Source: Paracoccaceae bacterium (lineage in GTDB: Bacteria; Pseudomonadota; Alphaproteobacteria; Rhodobacterales; Rhodobacteraceae). Taken from it: a DNA stretch of 64,000 nucleotides. Both the position numbers and the translations under genes were made by a program. The notes under the pieces were generated by a model. It was not told the DNA's origin. It did not search any database and was given only the letters and a program-made list of their open reading frames with translations. Where the stretch lies: NCBI GenBank assembly GCA_014872875.1, contig WKFI01000010.1, positions 124,001 through 188,000 on the forward strand, in the 5' to 3' direction. This document shows, piece after piece, positions 16,839 through 25,671 of this stretch; the first letter of the stretch is position 1; every line of letters begins with the position of its first letter.

Positions 16839-17306
16839 ATGGCATCCCAAAAGCAACCCTTGCCGGAACGGCCACGGCGTTATCGATTTGCGCTGACGCC
16901 GTTGGCGGATGCCATGTTCCAATTGCTCATCTTTTTCATGCTGTCCACCAGTCTCACCCCCTATTCACTGATCACTCTCAAAAGCGCGCCAGCCGATACC
17001 GTGTCGGAAAACCAGGCCCAAGGGGCAGGCGATGCTAGTTCGGAAACATCTCCGCCGCGACCCACATCCGCCGGGGATGTTGCGCTTTGGACGATCGGCA
17101 ATGGCGTGGTGCGTGCCGCGGGTGGCATGGAATTGGCCATCGAACAGGTCAGTGATCTGGCCGAAGCCTTCAGCACTCAGGACAACCCTGCCAGTGTGGT
17201 TTTGATTATCGAGGAAAGCGCCCGGGTTCAGGATGTGGCATATGCCTTGGAGGCATTGGAAAATGCCAATGTCGGCTCGGTACAAATAACACGGGACGGG
17301 GCCTGA
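16839..17306 (+). CDS. ExbD/TolR-family protein 1
   Basis: 155 residues: short basic cytoplasmic N-terminus, one membrane helix at about 20-40 (TPLADAMFQLLIFFMLSTSL) and a periplasmic domain of about 100 residues. Asp24 sits at the usual position of the protonatable Asp, five residues before the LLIFF motif. The periplasmic part (VLIIEESARVQDVAYALEAL) fits the ExbD fold. It starts 16 bases after the ExbB gene and ends one base before the next ExbD gene. Inferred role: couples proton flow to force on the TonB-like protein. Confidence 0.88.
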   Translation: MASQKQPLPERPRRYRFALTPLADAMFQLLIFFMLSTSLTPYSLITLKSAPADTVSENQAQGAGDASSETSPPRPTSAGDVALWTIGNGVVRAAGGMELAIEQVSDLAEAFSTQDNPASVVLIIEESARVQDVAYALEALENANVGSVQITRDGA

Positions 17307-17307
17307 C

Positions 17308-17715
17308 ATGTCGCGCACTCGCCTGCCCTCAGGCCGCGTGCGGCACCCGATCGACAGCTCTTTGGCGATTGTGAATATCGTTCTGCTTTTGATCTTCTTC
17401 TTTTTGGCAACAGGCAGCCTGATGAGCTCCCGCACCATCGAAGTCGCTCTGCCCGAGACGACAGAACTGCCGCTTGATCTGTTGCCCGGTCCCTTGCTTA
17501 CCGTGTCCGCCCAAGGGGACATGATGCTAAACGGTGAACCGCTGCAAGCCGGGGAGCTGGCTGAAGCCACGAAGGATAGCCCGACCCTCTATGTCCTTAC
17601 CGATCACGACCTGAGCGCTGTGACGCTTCTGGAAATTCTCGACGCCGAGGCGTTGGTCGCCGTAAATGTGCAGCTTGTTACCCTCCACCGGAATACTGGG
17701 GAGGCAGAAGAGTGA
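17308..17715 (+). CDS. ExbD/TolR-family protein 2, lacking the membrane Asp
   Basis: 135 residues, same architecture as its neighbour: basic N-terminus, one membrane helix (about 18-38, SSLAIVNIVLLLIFFFLATG) and a periplasmic domain (LTVSAQGDMMLNGEPL, later LYVLTDHDLSAVTLLEIL). In the membrane helix the usual Asp before LLIFF is absent; Asn23 is the only polar residue there, and the nearest Asp (15) lies outside the helix. An ExbD pair with one possibly non-protonatable partner is unusual. Its TGA overlaps the GTG start of the TonB-like gene, indicating translational coupling. Confidence 0.85.
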   Translation: MSRTRLPSGRVRHPIDSSLAIVNIVLLLIFFFLATGSLMSSRTIEVALPETTELPLDLLPGPLLTVSAQGDMMLNGEPLQAGELAEATKDSPTLYVLTDHDLSAVTLLEILDAEALVAVNVQLVTLHRNTGEAEE

Positions 17716-19583
17716 GCTTCCTGCCTCACGATACCACAAACGGTTTATCCTGGTATGGGTCGCTCATGGCTTCGACGGCCGTCCACGCCGGCACCGCTGC
17801 GTTTCTTCTGTATTCCGGGATGGTATCGTTTCAGCCCGAAACGCCTCAGAATTCAGAGTTGGAACAGACCATTCAGGTCAGCCTGGAAATTCTGGACGCC
17901 AATATCGTCGAAGAACCTACGACCGAAGACCCATTGGACGATATCCCGCCCGATGCCCCGGTGCTGGAGCCGGACCTGTCCCAGGCAGATGAGCTTTTGG
18001 AGGAGGACACGGCCCAAGATTTGCTGACACCTGAAACGGACGATGCCGAAACACTCGAACCCGAAACGCAGGATCTGGAGCCAGCCGACACGCTGGCTGA
18101 CCTTGATCAACTGGAGCCGGAAATTACCGAGCCAGAGATGGTCGAGCCGGAAGAGGCACTCCCGAGCGGCGATACAGAAACGGCCGTATTCGAACCCGAA
18201 GCCATTGCCCCGGCTGCCGAGGAAAGCCTTCTTGCCGACACCGAAGAATTCGCAGATCTCGCACCGGAGCCCCCCCTTTCGGCTGACCCTTTGCAAGTGA
18301 TCGAACCGGAGCCGGAACAACCGACCGCCATTGAGGCGGAAGCACCGGCTCCCTTGCCGGTTGCCCCGACCCCGGAACCGGCAGATCCAATCGAACAGTT
18401 GGCTGTTCAGGATATCAATCCAATCGAAGACGACAGCACGGATTTCAATCCGTTGATGGAGGCTGGCTCGGACGCGCTTTCACCGGAACCGATCAGCCCG
18501 GATCTGGAGTTGGCTTTGCCTGATCCCGGTTCGTCGGAAAGCGACACGGCCATCTTGAACACATTGGATACGTCGGGCTTGGAGCTGAACATTGATCCGG
18601 ATGCCTCGGTTGCCACTGCAACGGATGTGGCGACCTTGACACCTGATGCGGTGGCCACCCCATCCGACCCGGATATCATTGCGCCCAGCGTCAGCGCTCC
18701 ATTCAATGATCAGGGCGAAACCTTACCCGAAGCGATTTCGGAACCCTCGGAAACGGAGCTGGCACTGTTGTTGCCGGAAGAAAATGTGGCCGAGCCTGAC
18801 CCAGACCCTGGCACATCCGAACTTGCCGAACCGCCTGAATCGGCAGTGGAAGAAACAACGCCCGAGGGCGCAGAGGAAATCGACACATCAGAGACCGAAG
18901 ACTCGTCTTCGCAAACTGGACCGCAACCGATTATCAACCCCAGCCCTTCCGACATCGCTTTGGGTGAGCTACTGAGACGCATTCGGACCACGTCCCACGA
19001 ACAATGCACCCTTGCGTTGCCGCGCCGGGTCACCTCTGCGGCGGGTAGTGACTCCCCAAGCGCTGGTGTCGCGTTTGTCGGGGCGAACTCTGACGTGCTG
19101 GATGCCCTGTCCGTGCGTATCTCGACCGGGTTGAGTTTCACCCCAGCCCAGTCGCGGGAAGTTATCGATCCGAGGCAATGTGCGACCCTGGATTTGATCC
19201 GGCAAAGCGACAGTTACCCAGCCAACCGAATTGGCCTGTCGCTGGATGCCGTGTCCATGGTTAGCGGCGAAACTTTGGAGGGCGCGGTGCTCGGTGCTGG
19301 TGGGCTGTACGTGACGCTCCTGCTGATCGACGATAACGGCGTGGTTCAGGATATGGCGCCCTTCACCTTTCTGGACGGAGAAACACCGCGTTTCTCGGCA
19401 CCAGTCGCCCGCACCGGACCGAGCAGGGTAACTCGTCAGATCATCCTGGCCTTGGGGTCGGAGGTCGCGCCGCTGGACATCTCCGACCGGATCGGTTTCC
19501 TGGCCGAAGATGTCTTTACGTCTATCCCGTCGGAGACGATGAAAAGCCTCGTATTTGGCCTAGCCACCTTCGATGTTCGATAA
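17712..19583 (+). CDS. TonB-like protein with long acidic linker and sensor-like C-terminal domain
   Basis: 623 residues, GTG start overlapping the previous stop by four bases. One N-terminal membrane helix at about 14-37 (LMASTAVHAGTAAFLLYSGM) is followed by an acidic Glu/Pro/Asp-rich linker of roughly 370 residues, far longer than in TonB. The C-terminal 210 residues (from ALGELLRRIRTTSHEQCTL) are globular and do not look like the TonB domain. They align with the periplasmic domain of the kinase encoded at 19616: Cys near the start, QCATLDLIRQ versus QCAALDFARS, IGLSLD versus IELSLT, LLLIDDNGVV versus LALIGPNGQV. Likely spans the periplasm and is driven by the ExbB/ExbD complex. Exact role unknown. 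Confidence 0.78.
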   Translation: MSFLPHDTTNGLSWYGSLMASTAVHAGTAAFLLYSGMVSFQPETPQNSELEQTIQVSLEILDANIVEEPTTEDPLDDIPPDAPVLEPDLSQADELLEEDTAQDLLTPETDDAETLEPETQDLEPADTLADLDQLEPEITEPEMVEPEEALPSGDTETAVFEPEAIAPAAEESLLADTEEFADLAPEPPLSADPLQVIEPEPEQPTAIEAEAPAPLPVAPTPEPADPIEQLAVQDINPIEDDSTDFNPLMEAGSDALSPEPISPDLELALPDPGSSESDTAILNTLDTSGLELNIDPDASVATATDVATLTPDAVATPSDPDIIAPSVSAPFNDQGETLPEAISEPSETELALLLPEENVAEPDPDPGTSELAEPPESAVEETTPEGAEEIDTSETEDSSSQTGPQPIINPSPSDIALGELLRRIRTTSHEQCTLALPRRVTSAAGSDSPSAGVAFVGANSDVLDALSVRISTGLSFTPAQSREVIDPRQCATLDLIRQSDSYPANRIGLSLDAVSMVSGETLEGAVLGAGGLYVTLLLIDDNGVVQDMAPFTFLDGETPRFSAPVARTGPSRVTRQIILALGSEVAPLDISDRIGFLAEDVFTSIPSETMKSLVFGLATFDVR

Positions 19584-19615
19584 GGGCGTTCCCAAACAGA
19601 CCCAACATGTTTGAC

Positions 19616-21955
19616 TTATCGCGTGATTTCTACAAAGGCGATGTCCACAGCCCCTTGCCCATCCACAGCCAGTTCACGCTGCACAAGCGGCAGTATCTCG
19701 GCCACAGTTGTGCCATCCTGCATGGCTCCTGCACGGACCAACGCCTTTTCGGAGGCAGTCGCTATCACCAGATAGATGCCAGGTGGAGCGGACGGCATGC
19801 GAAACGCAAATTTGCGTTGCTCCCCAATGGCATCGTCGAACTGCCGCATCAGTGAATACACCTGCCCATTAGGGCCGATCAGCGCCAGCCAGTTCTGCCG
19901 ACCGCCGCTGCCGTGCAAACTGCCAACTATCCCTTCTTCACGCGGAGTGGAGTGGGACGTCAGACTCAATTCAATCCCACTACCTTTGGTGCCTTGGAAG
20001 CTCCTTGCAAAGTCCAACGCCGCGCATTGCAACTCGGGCACGTTACGCCCGATCATCTCGGGCGTAGCACCGAACTGCGCACCGAAGGCCGCACCGAGAC
20101 TCTGCAATGGCTTCAGGTCAAGAGCAAAGGCTTCGATCAACCCCGCATTCTCACCCCGAGCCCGTCGGGTCGCATACGCGCAATCTCCAGGCACTTCGGT
20201 AGCAAGGAAGGTCGCCCGGCTCCCTTCTACGCGAACCAGCCCTGCGTCAACGGGATCCGTGGCTTCGCCTGCCTCGTCCGCAGCAGACGGGAAGATCTCG
20301 TCGCCCCAAAAGTAATAGCCACCCGCACCTGCAAACGTCAGGAGCATGGCGAGAAGCATGACTGCACGTCCGCTTCCTCCGCGTCGCTGCCTGCGCACCG
20401 CGTCCTGTGCGTCGTCGGTCATGGACTTTGGAGCAGAGGTCGTGCTGCTGGTTGCCGCCATGGGCACGGCCTGCAGGCCCGGAACACTCCGGTCCGGCGC
20501 AGGCGGCAATGTGCCTCGCATTCGCGATCCACCAAGCCCGGTGCCGCCTTGTAACGCCTGCAGGGCTTCGATCACCGCCCCCATACCTGATGTCCTCTGT
20601 GCCGGGTCCGGTTGCAGCATCCCCGTCAGAAGGTCCTGAAATTCCTCCGGCAAGTTGGACAGATCGGGCACCGATTGGCGCATCTGCACGGCTTCGACGA
20701 TGCTGCCTCCCATGTTCAGAGGCACGCCTGTCAGCATGGCGATCATCAGGAGCCCCAAAGAATACACATCGCTGGGGGCTTCGGCCTCTCCCCCGAATGC
20801 ACCCAATTGTTCCGGTGATACGTATTTGAGTTTGCCGGCAAACTCATTGCCGATGGTCACGTCTTTGATTTTCGACGACCGGGAGATACCGAAATCGATG
20901 ATGACGGCCTTGGTTATATCTCCATCCTGCAACATGATGTTGTCCGGTGACAGGTCGCGGTGGACAACACCGATCTTGTGGGCACGCTCCAGCCCATCGG
21001 CCAAACGCAAGGTCAGCTTTATGACCTGTTCCCGCGACAAGGCTCCTTCGTCCTTCAGCTTATCGGAAAGCTTGGTGCCTTCGATGAAGCCCATGACAAG
21101 GGCGTGCAGGTTCAGTTGCTCATCAGGGGGCACATACGCGAAATAACGGACTATCGCGTCGTGATGCAGTTGCCGCAGTGTACGCGCCTCGCGGCGGAAC
21201 ATCCGCGCAACGGTAGCGTCCTCGGCCATCTCGGGCAGGATGACCTTGATGGCAACGGATTCTCCTGTCCCGATCTCGACGCCCCGGAACACGCGCCCCA
21301 TGCCGCCCTGATCAAGGCGCTCCTCGACGCGGTACATGTTGTTGATGACCACCCCCGGCTCCAGCGAACTGAGCGGCGTGGGGGCCGTCCCTGGAGGAAG
21401 CGACACAATCGGGCCGGACTCGGTTTGGGTGAGTGTTCGTGTCTGTTGTTCAGATTCTCCCCCGGGTCCGTCGGGAGCGACAACAGTCGCGTCTTCGCCG
21501 GGCGGTTGTGAGATGGGTTCTTGACGGGCTTCTTGGCTGAATTGCAGGCCAGTCACGACAACTGTCTGATCTGCCGCCGTTTCCTCGACCACGGGGCCGG
21601 TCGCGTCAGGTTGACCAAGCAAGGGATCACTGGCCAATACGGTGCGATCCAGATCTTCAGGACTTTCAGCTGCCACGTGTTCGGACGCCCCTCCCGCAAA
21701 GATAGTCCTGTCCGGATCGTCGCGCGGCGGTGCCGCGGGCTCCGCTGCCAGGATTGTACGATCTTCATCAAGGGCCGGAGGGTTTGTTGCAAGGATTGTC
21801 CGATCGTCTTCAGGCGGGGACTCAGTGCCGGCCAAAATCGTTCGGTCCGGGTCGGGCTGATCAGAACCGCTGTCAGACCCGAAGAAGATCGTTCGATCAT
21901 CTTCCGGGACGGATTTCTGCCCCTTTCCGGGTTTCTTTTTGTCGGGATCGTTCAT
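19616..21955 (-). CDS. ppkA: PpkA, membrane Ser/Thr kinase of the T6SS threonine phosphorylation pathway
   Basis: 779 residues. N-terminal tail (1-165) with repeated D-R-T-(I/V)-(L/F) motifs at T22, T39, T53, T67, T84 and T105 and looser ones at T131 and T157. Kinase domain about 208-470: Gly loop LDQGGMGRVF, Lys237, HRDLSPDNIM at 332-341, DFGIS at 354-358, SPEQL at 380-384. One membrane helix at about 531-550, then a periplasmic domain to the end that is related to the C-terminal domain of the TonB-like protein at 17712. PpkA kinases activate T6SS by phosphorylating Fha or TssL threonines. It overlaps pppA by four bases (ATGA) and converges on the TonB-like gene 32 bases away. Confidence 0.93.
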   Translation of the reverse strand: MNDPDKKKPGKGQKSVPEDDRTIFFGSDSGSDQPDPDRTILAGTESPPEDDRTILATNPPALDEDRTILAAEPAAPPRDDPDRTIFAGGASEHVAAESPEDLDRTVLASDPLLGQPDATGPVVEETAADQTVVVTGLQFSQEARQEPISQPPGEDATVVAPDGPGGESEQQTRTLTQTESGPIVSLPPGTAPTPLSSLEPGVVINNMYRVEERLDQGGMGRVFRGVEIGTGESVAIKVILPEMAEDATVARMFRREARTLRQLHHDAIVRYFAYVPPDEQLNLHALVMGFIEGTKLSDKLKDEGALSREQVIKLTLRLADGLERAHKIGVVHRDLSPDNIMLQDGDITKAVIIDFGISRSSKIKDVTIGNEFAGKLKYVSPEQLGAFGGEAEAPSDVYSLGLLMIAMLTGVPLNMGGSIVEAVQMRQSVPDLSNLPEEFQDLLTGMLQPDPAQRTSGMGAVIEALQALQGGTGLGGSRMRGTLPPAPDRSVPGLQAVPMAATSSTTSAPKSMTDDAQDAVRRQRRGGSGRAVMLLAMLLTFAGAGGYYFWGDEIFPSAADEAGEATDPVDAGLVRVEGSRATFLATEVPGDCAYATRRARGENAGLIEAFALDLKPLQSLGAAFGAQFGATPEMIGRNVPELQCAALDFARSFQGTKGSGIELSLTSHSTPREEGIVGSLHGSGGRQNWLALIGPNGQVYSLMRQFDDAIGEQRKFAFRMPSAPPGIYLVIATASEKALVRAGAMQDGTTVAEILPLVQRELAVDGQGAVDIAFVEITR

Positions 21956-22773
21956 GTTCTTTCCCTGTATTCTGGGAAGTCGCCCAATGGTTCAAGCGAC
22001 GGCAAACCCAGATTGTGACAGCGCACCAACAAAGCCGAGACATTGTCCTTTCCGCCACGCGCCAATGCAGTATCCACCAATTGATTGCACAACCGTTCTA
22101 AAGATCCGGTTGCCCCTGAAAAAAGAACCTCGGCCAGTTCACCGTCCGAATAATACTCCGTCAACCCGTCCGAACACAAAAGAAACAGGTCGGCATTCAA
22201 TAATGCGCCTTCTACCATGTCACATTCCGGGGCCGGCGTCACGCCTATGGCCCGGGTGATGACGTTTTTCCGGGGCCATGTTTCGGCCTGTTCGCGGGTG
22301 ATAGACCCGGCATCCAACAGGGCCTGAACCTCGGTATGATCACGGGTGACGCGCGTCAGGCGATTGCCCCGCATCCGATAAACGCGGCTGTCACCTGACC
22401 AGATACAAGCAAAATGATCCTGCTGTATCAGCAAAGCGGCAATCGTGGACCCCACCGTTCCACCGCCCAACTGTTCAGACTGGCATCGGATCAATGAATT
22501 GGCATGCGCCAATCGCGCCACGAAACGGGCATGCAGGTCCGCGGCCCCTGTTGGGATACCGACCGATTGCATTTCCCGGACAATGGTCTGACTGGCAAAA
22601 TCACCTGCCGTGTGTCCCCCCATACCATCCGCAACCAACCATAAACCGGACTGAGGCTGTGACAGTACACTGTCTTCGTTGAGCGTTCTGACCCGCCCTA
22701 CATCGCTGCGGTGGCAGGTTTCGAACCCCATCAGCCCCTCCAGCGGGGTCACCAGATCGTGGATGGCATTCAT
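21952..22773 (-). CDS. pppA: PppA, PP2C-type Ser/Thr phosphatase
   Basis: 273 residues with PPM/PP2C motifs: RTLNEDSVL near residue 30, VADGMGGHTAGDFAS near 48-62, WSGDSRVYRM near 119, LLCSDGLTEY near 197 and GGKDNVSALL near 254. The metal-binding Asp residues are all present. It reverses PpkA phosphorylation and switches the T6SS off in related systems. A GAGGAG site lies nine bases before the ATG. Its stop overlaps the ppkA start, so kinase and phosphatase are translated together. About 276 non-coding bases separate it from tssM upstream. Confidence 0.93.
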   Translation of the reverse strand: MNAIHDLVTPLEGLMGFETCHRSDVGRVRTLNEDSVLSQPQSGLWLVADGMGGHTAGDFASQTIVREMQSVGIPTGAADLHARFVARLAHANSLIRCQSEQLGGGTVGSTIAALLIQQDHFACIWSGDSRVYRMRGNRLTRVTRDHTEVQALLDAGSITREQAETWPRKNVITRAIGVTPAPECDMVEGALLNADLFLLCSDGLTEYYSDGELAEVLFSGATGSLERLCNQLVDTALARGGKDNVSALLVRCHNLGLPSLEPLGDFPEYRERT

Positions 22774-23049
22774 CTGTGCTCACTCCTCTATCAGACGGAT
22801 GCGGCATCTACACACCGTCCATCTTCTTGGGAGAGGTCGCAGGTAACAGAGCTCGCACCCGAGCCGACGAACTTCGACCGCCTCCATCTGCCCCCGACGC
22901 CAGCAGATCTTCAGCGATACATCAGCCAAATTCTTACCAGCTTCGGTAGCTTAGCACAGGTGCGGTCCACTCAGGGAAGGAAATCTCCGAGGATAAATTT
23001 GCGTTCTCAAGTCGTGCAATCGAGTCACAGCTGCTCATCGTCCCGGCCC
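22774..23049 (-). other. Gap between tssM and pppA, 276 bases
   Basis: This interval is longer than any other in the leftward tssL-tssM-pppA-ppkA run. On the minus strand an open stretch of 34 codons (ATG near 23034, beginning MSSCDSIARLENANLSSE) follows the tssM stop, but it has no known family. The region probably holds a promoter for pppA-ppkA; no clear boxes were found. Confidence 0.4.
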
Positions 23050-25671
23050 TCAGTCAGACGGGGTGATTGTGCCGTTAAACTCGGCCCGAACCATACGACG
23101 AAGCGGTTCAGGAAGAGTATTCACCTGTGCCAACAGACGAGCCCGGGCTTCGGCACTCTGCGGCGCAGTTTCAAGGAGATCGATCAGACGATCCGCCTGC
23201 CCTGCGTCCAAATCGTGCCAAGGTGCCAAGCCGATCTGCGCTTTGGCTGAGCCTCCCTCGACGATCTTCATCGCTCGCGTGGCTGCAACATTCATATCCT
23301 GAAGGCGTGCCAAGGAGGTTCCGGCAGGACCCGGAGCTTCGACCTGATGCAATGCCTGCGTCAGTTGCGTATGGCGGGTAACAAAGGCGGTCAACTCGCG
23401 GACCGTGGCGTCAAGGTCCGGTGTACCGATGATCAGATTCAAAGACTTGTCCCACCGGACGGCCATTTCATGACCGTAGATCGCCAAAACCCCAGGTAGC
23501 AATTGGAGCGTATCCACTGGCTGGACAGAGCCTCCCAGAACCCATGCATTCTCGGCCAACAGATCAGAAGCGGTCAGGCTGGATGGCAGCAGAACTTGCC
23601 AATAGCCGTCAAAGGCAAACAGTCCCGGCACGCCTACGGCCTCGACATGCTGACCATCTGCAAGCGTCAGGTCCAAACCGGCAAGCGAGCCGAACGTAAC
23701 CGGTGCCAGATCTCCAGCTCGGTCACGGATCAGCTCGAAAAGCTGGGCTTCTTCGGGTAAATCACCAATAGCCAAGCGTGCACGGGACACCAGTTCTGCA
23801 TTTGCCGATACTGCCGGAGTCACGCGGTCGTCCCGGGCCAGCATTTGCCCAAGATGTGCGTTCATCCTGTGATATTCAGCGCCTGCGCTAGCCGCGCTGA
23901 ATTCCTGCACCCAAGCTTCGGCAAAGTAGGACCGGATCGCGGCATCATCCCCACGGCCGGGCTGCGCCCGCGCCGTCAGGATATAGATTCTGAGCGTGCG
24001 GTATGCTGCCGCCAAGTCCCGGTCGGCAACGTGTCGGGCCAGACGTTGTTCCAGCAACAACATCATCCGGGGGCGCAGCAGATCTTCCAAACCGTCCGAA
24101 TAGACCTGACCGGCAGTCGTCTCGACGGTTTGCCGCCGTGACAAACCTGCGTCATTCCAGGCAGGTGGCAAAAGGGACTCTTGCTCCAAACCAATCTGCG
24201 ACAACTCCCTTGCGGTATCAAGCGCAGCTAAAACCGGCAGAACCGAAGCGTCTTCAATAATGGGTTTTTGAAGAAAAATGGATGCCTGATCCCGGTACTC
24301 GGCGGACAGGTCAGCGGCGGATCGGACGAGGGTCGCATTGCTCCAGAAGCTGAGCACCAGAACGGCCGCAATTGCGGCGGAGGTCGCGAAAATGATGGTC
24401 TTTCCGGTTCCGCGCACGATGTTACGGCGCAACACGCGAAGCCGATCGTAACCAATCCAATCGCGTTCGGCAAAGACGACCTTCGTCAACATGTCGTGCA
24501 GGAAAAAGCTGCGTCCCCGACCTGAAAGAAAGCCCGGTTGCTCTGACGCGCTGCCTATGGCCCCCAACACCTGGTCAATCGGCGTACCCGCCTGCGTTCC
24601 CGAGGTGAAATAGAAACCGCGCATCCAGGCCTGAATGTCACCAGGCGCAGCAAATACAGCGTTCAAGAAAGACACAATCCGCGGCTGCATCAAACCAAGT
24701 TGCTCGGGAAAACCAAGGATGGCGATCCGGCTCTGTCCGTCAGGTTCTTCGGCCAAACGGTCCGTGACCTGACACATCGTGCGGGCCACAAGGTCTTCGA
24801 ACTCTCCTGATACCGCTCCGACGGTGTCGCTCTGCCGTTTGCGGGTCTGGAATGTATGTCCCCACACCTGGCGACGACCGGTTTTGTCCAAATCAGCAAA
24901 AACCTCGCGGAACCCGGCGATAATGTCAGCCTTGGTAAACATGACATAGACCGGCAGGGGCACGCGCATGGCCTGGTGCATCTCGGCCAAACGGTCTCGA
25001 ATGATCTGCGCATGTTCCGCTAGTTCCGCGGCAGTGGATGTGATCAGGTCGGAACAGGAAAACGCTACAATCACACCGTTGATCGGCTGTTCCGGTCGGA
25101 CCGATTTCAACTCGCGCAGCAGTGCCTGCCAACTGGCTTTATCCGCAGCCGCATCGCTGTCCTGCGTCGTATAGCGCCCGGCAGTGTCTACCATGACCGC
25201 ATCGCGCGCAAACCAGAAATCGCAGTTGCGCGTTCCTGCATACCCCCGGATCGCCGAGGCATCGGCTCCGGGAAACTCGATGCCGGAATGTAGCAAAGCA
25301 GTTGTCTTGCCGACACCGGGCGGGCCGATGATCACGTACCAGGGCAGGTCATAAAGCGAGTTTGCCCCAGCAGACCGTTTGAGATGCGCAACCGCGCCCT
25401 GCATCCTGTCCGCCAGAACCTGTTCGTCGCCGCCGGTTTCACCCAACAGCTGTTTTTCCAAGGCAAACGCTGCCCTGCGCCGGCGCAGGGCAGACGATAT
25501 TGCGGCCAGTGAAATCACCGAAAGAACACTCAGGATCAATACCGCCCGAAGCTGCGGGTCGGCCGTCCAACCGCTCCCCAAGATCGGCAAGCCGAACCAG
25601 ATTGCACCGCACAGCGACGCGATCCCCAGCCCCATCACGATCCTGGACAGCCAGTCGAGAACCCCTCTCAC
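23050..25671 (-). CDS. tssM: TssM (IcmF family), short form
   Basis: 873 residues. Two N-terminal membrane helices (about 10-32 and 42-60), then a cytoplasmic NTPase domain with Walker A GPPGVGKTT (116-124) and VMVDTAGRY (159-167), a third membrane helix near 435-452 (TIIFATSAAIAAVLVLSF), then a periplasmic helical region ending EFNGTITPSD. TssM forms the T6SS membrane complex with TssL and usually TssJ. TssM proteins are generally 1100-1200 residues, so about 250-300 C-terminal residues, the part that binds TssJ, appear to be missing. No tssJ is seen in the window. It overlaps tssL by four bases. Confidence 0.9.
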   Translation of the reverse strand: MRGVLDWLSRIVMGLGIASLCGAIWFGLPILGSGWTADPQLRAVLILSVLSVISLAAISSALRRRRAAFALEKQLLGETGGDEQVLADRMQGAVAHLKRSAGANSLYDLPWYVIIGPPGVGKTTALLHSGIEFPGADASAIRGYAGTRNCDFWFARDAVMVDTAGRYTTQDSDAAADKASWQALLRELKSVRPEQPINGVIVAFSCSDLITSTAAELAEHAQIIRDRLAEMHQAMRVPLPVYVMFTKADIIAGFREVFADLDKTGRRQVWGHTFQTRKRQSDTVGAVSGEFEDLVARTMCQVTDRLAEEPDGQSRIAILGFPEQLGLMQPRIVSFLNAVFAAPGDIQAWMRGFYFTSGTQAGTPIDQVLGAIGSASEQPGFLSGRGRSFFLHDMLTKVVFAERDWIGYDRLRVLRRNIVRGTGKTIIFATSAAIAAVLVLSFWSNATLVRSAADLSAEYRDQASIFLQKPIIEDASVLPVLAALDTARELSQIGLEQESLLPPAWNDAGLSRRQTVETTAGQVYSDGLEDLLRPRMMLLLEQRLARHVADRDLAAAYRTLRIYILTARAQPGRGDDAAIRSYFAEAWVQEFSAASAGAEYHRMNAHLGQMLARDDRVTPAVSANAELVSRARLAIGDLPEEAQLFELIRDRAGDLAPVTFGSLAGLDLTLADGQHVEAVGVPGLFAFDGYWQVLLPSSLTASDLLAENAWVLGGSVQPVDTLQLLPGVLAIYGHEMAVRWDKSLNLIIGTPDLDATVRELTAFVTRHTQLTQALHQVEAPGPAGTSLARLQDMNVAATRAMKIVEGGSAKAQIGLAPWHDLDAGQADRLIDLLETAPQSAEARARLLAQVNTLPEPLRRMVRAEFNGTITPSD

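Noticed and set aside
16193-19583. Standard tolQRA-tolB-pal cluster
   Set aside because: There is no TolB, Pal or TolA-type domain; two ExbD-like genes and a different C-terminal domain on the TonB-like protein point to a separate system.
22711-23250. 179-codon plus-strand open frame bridging pppA and tssM
   Set aside because: Overlaps both genes in antisense; no ribosome site or homology. The real content of the gap is probably regulatory.
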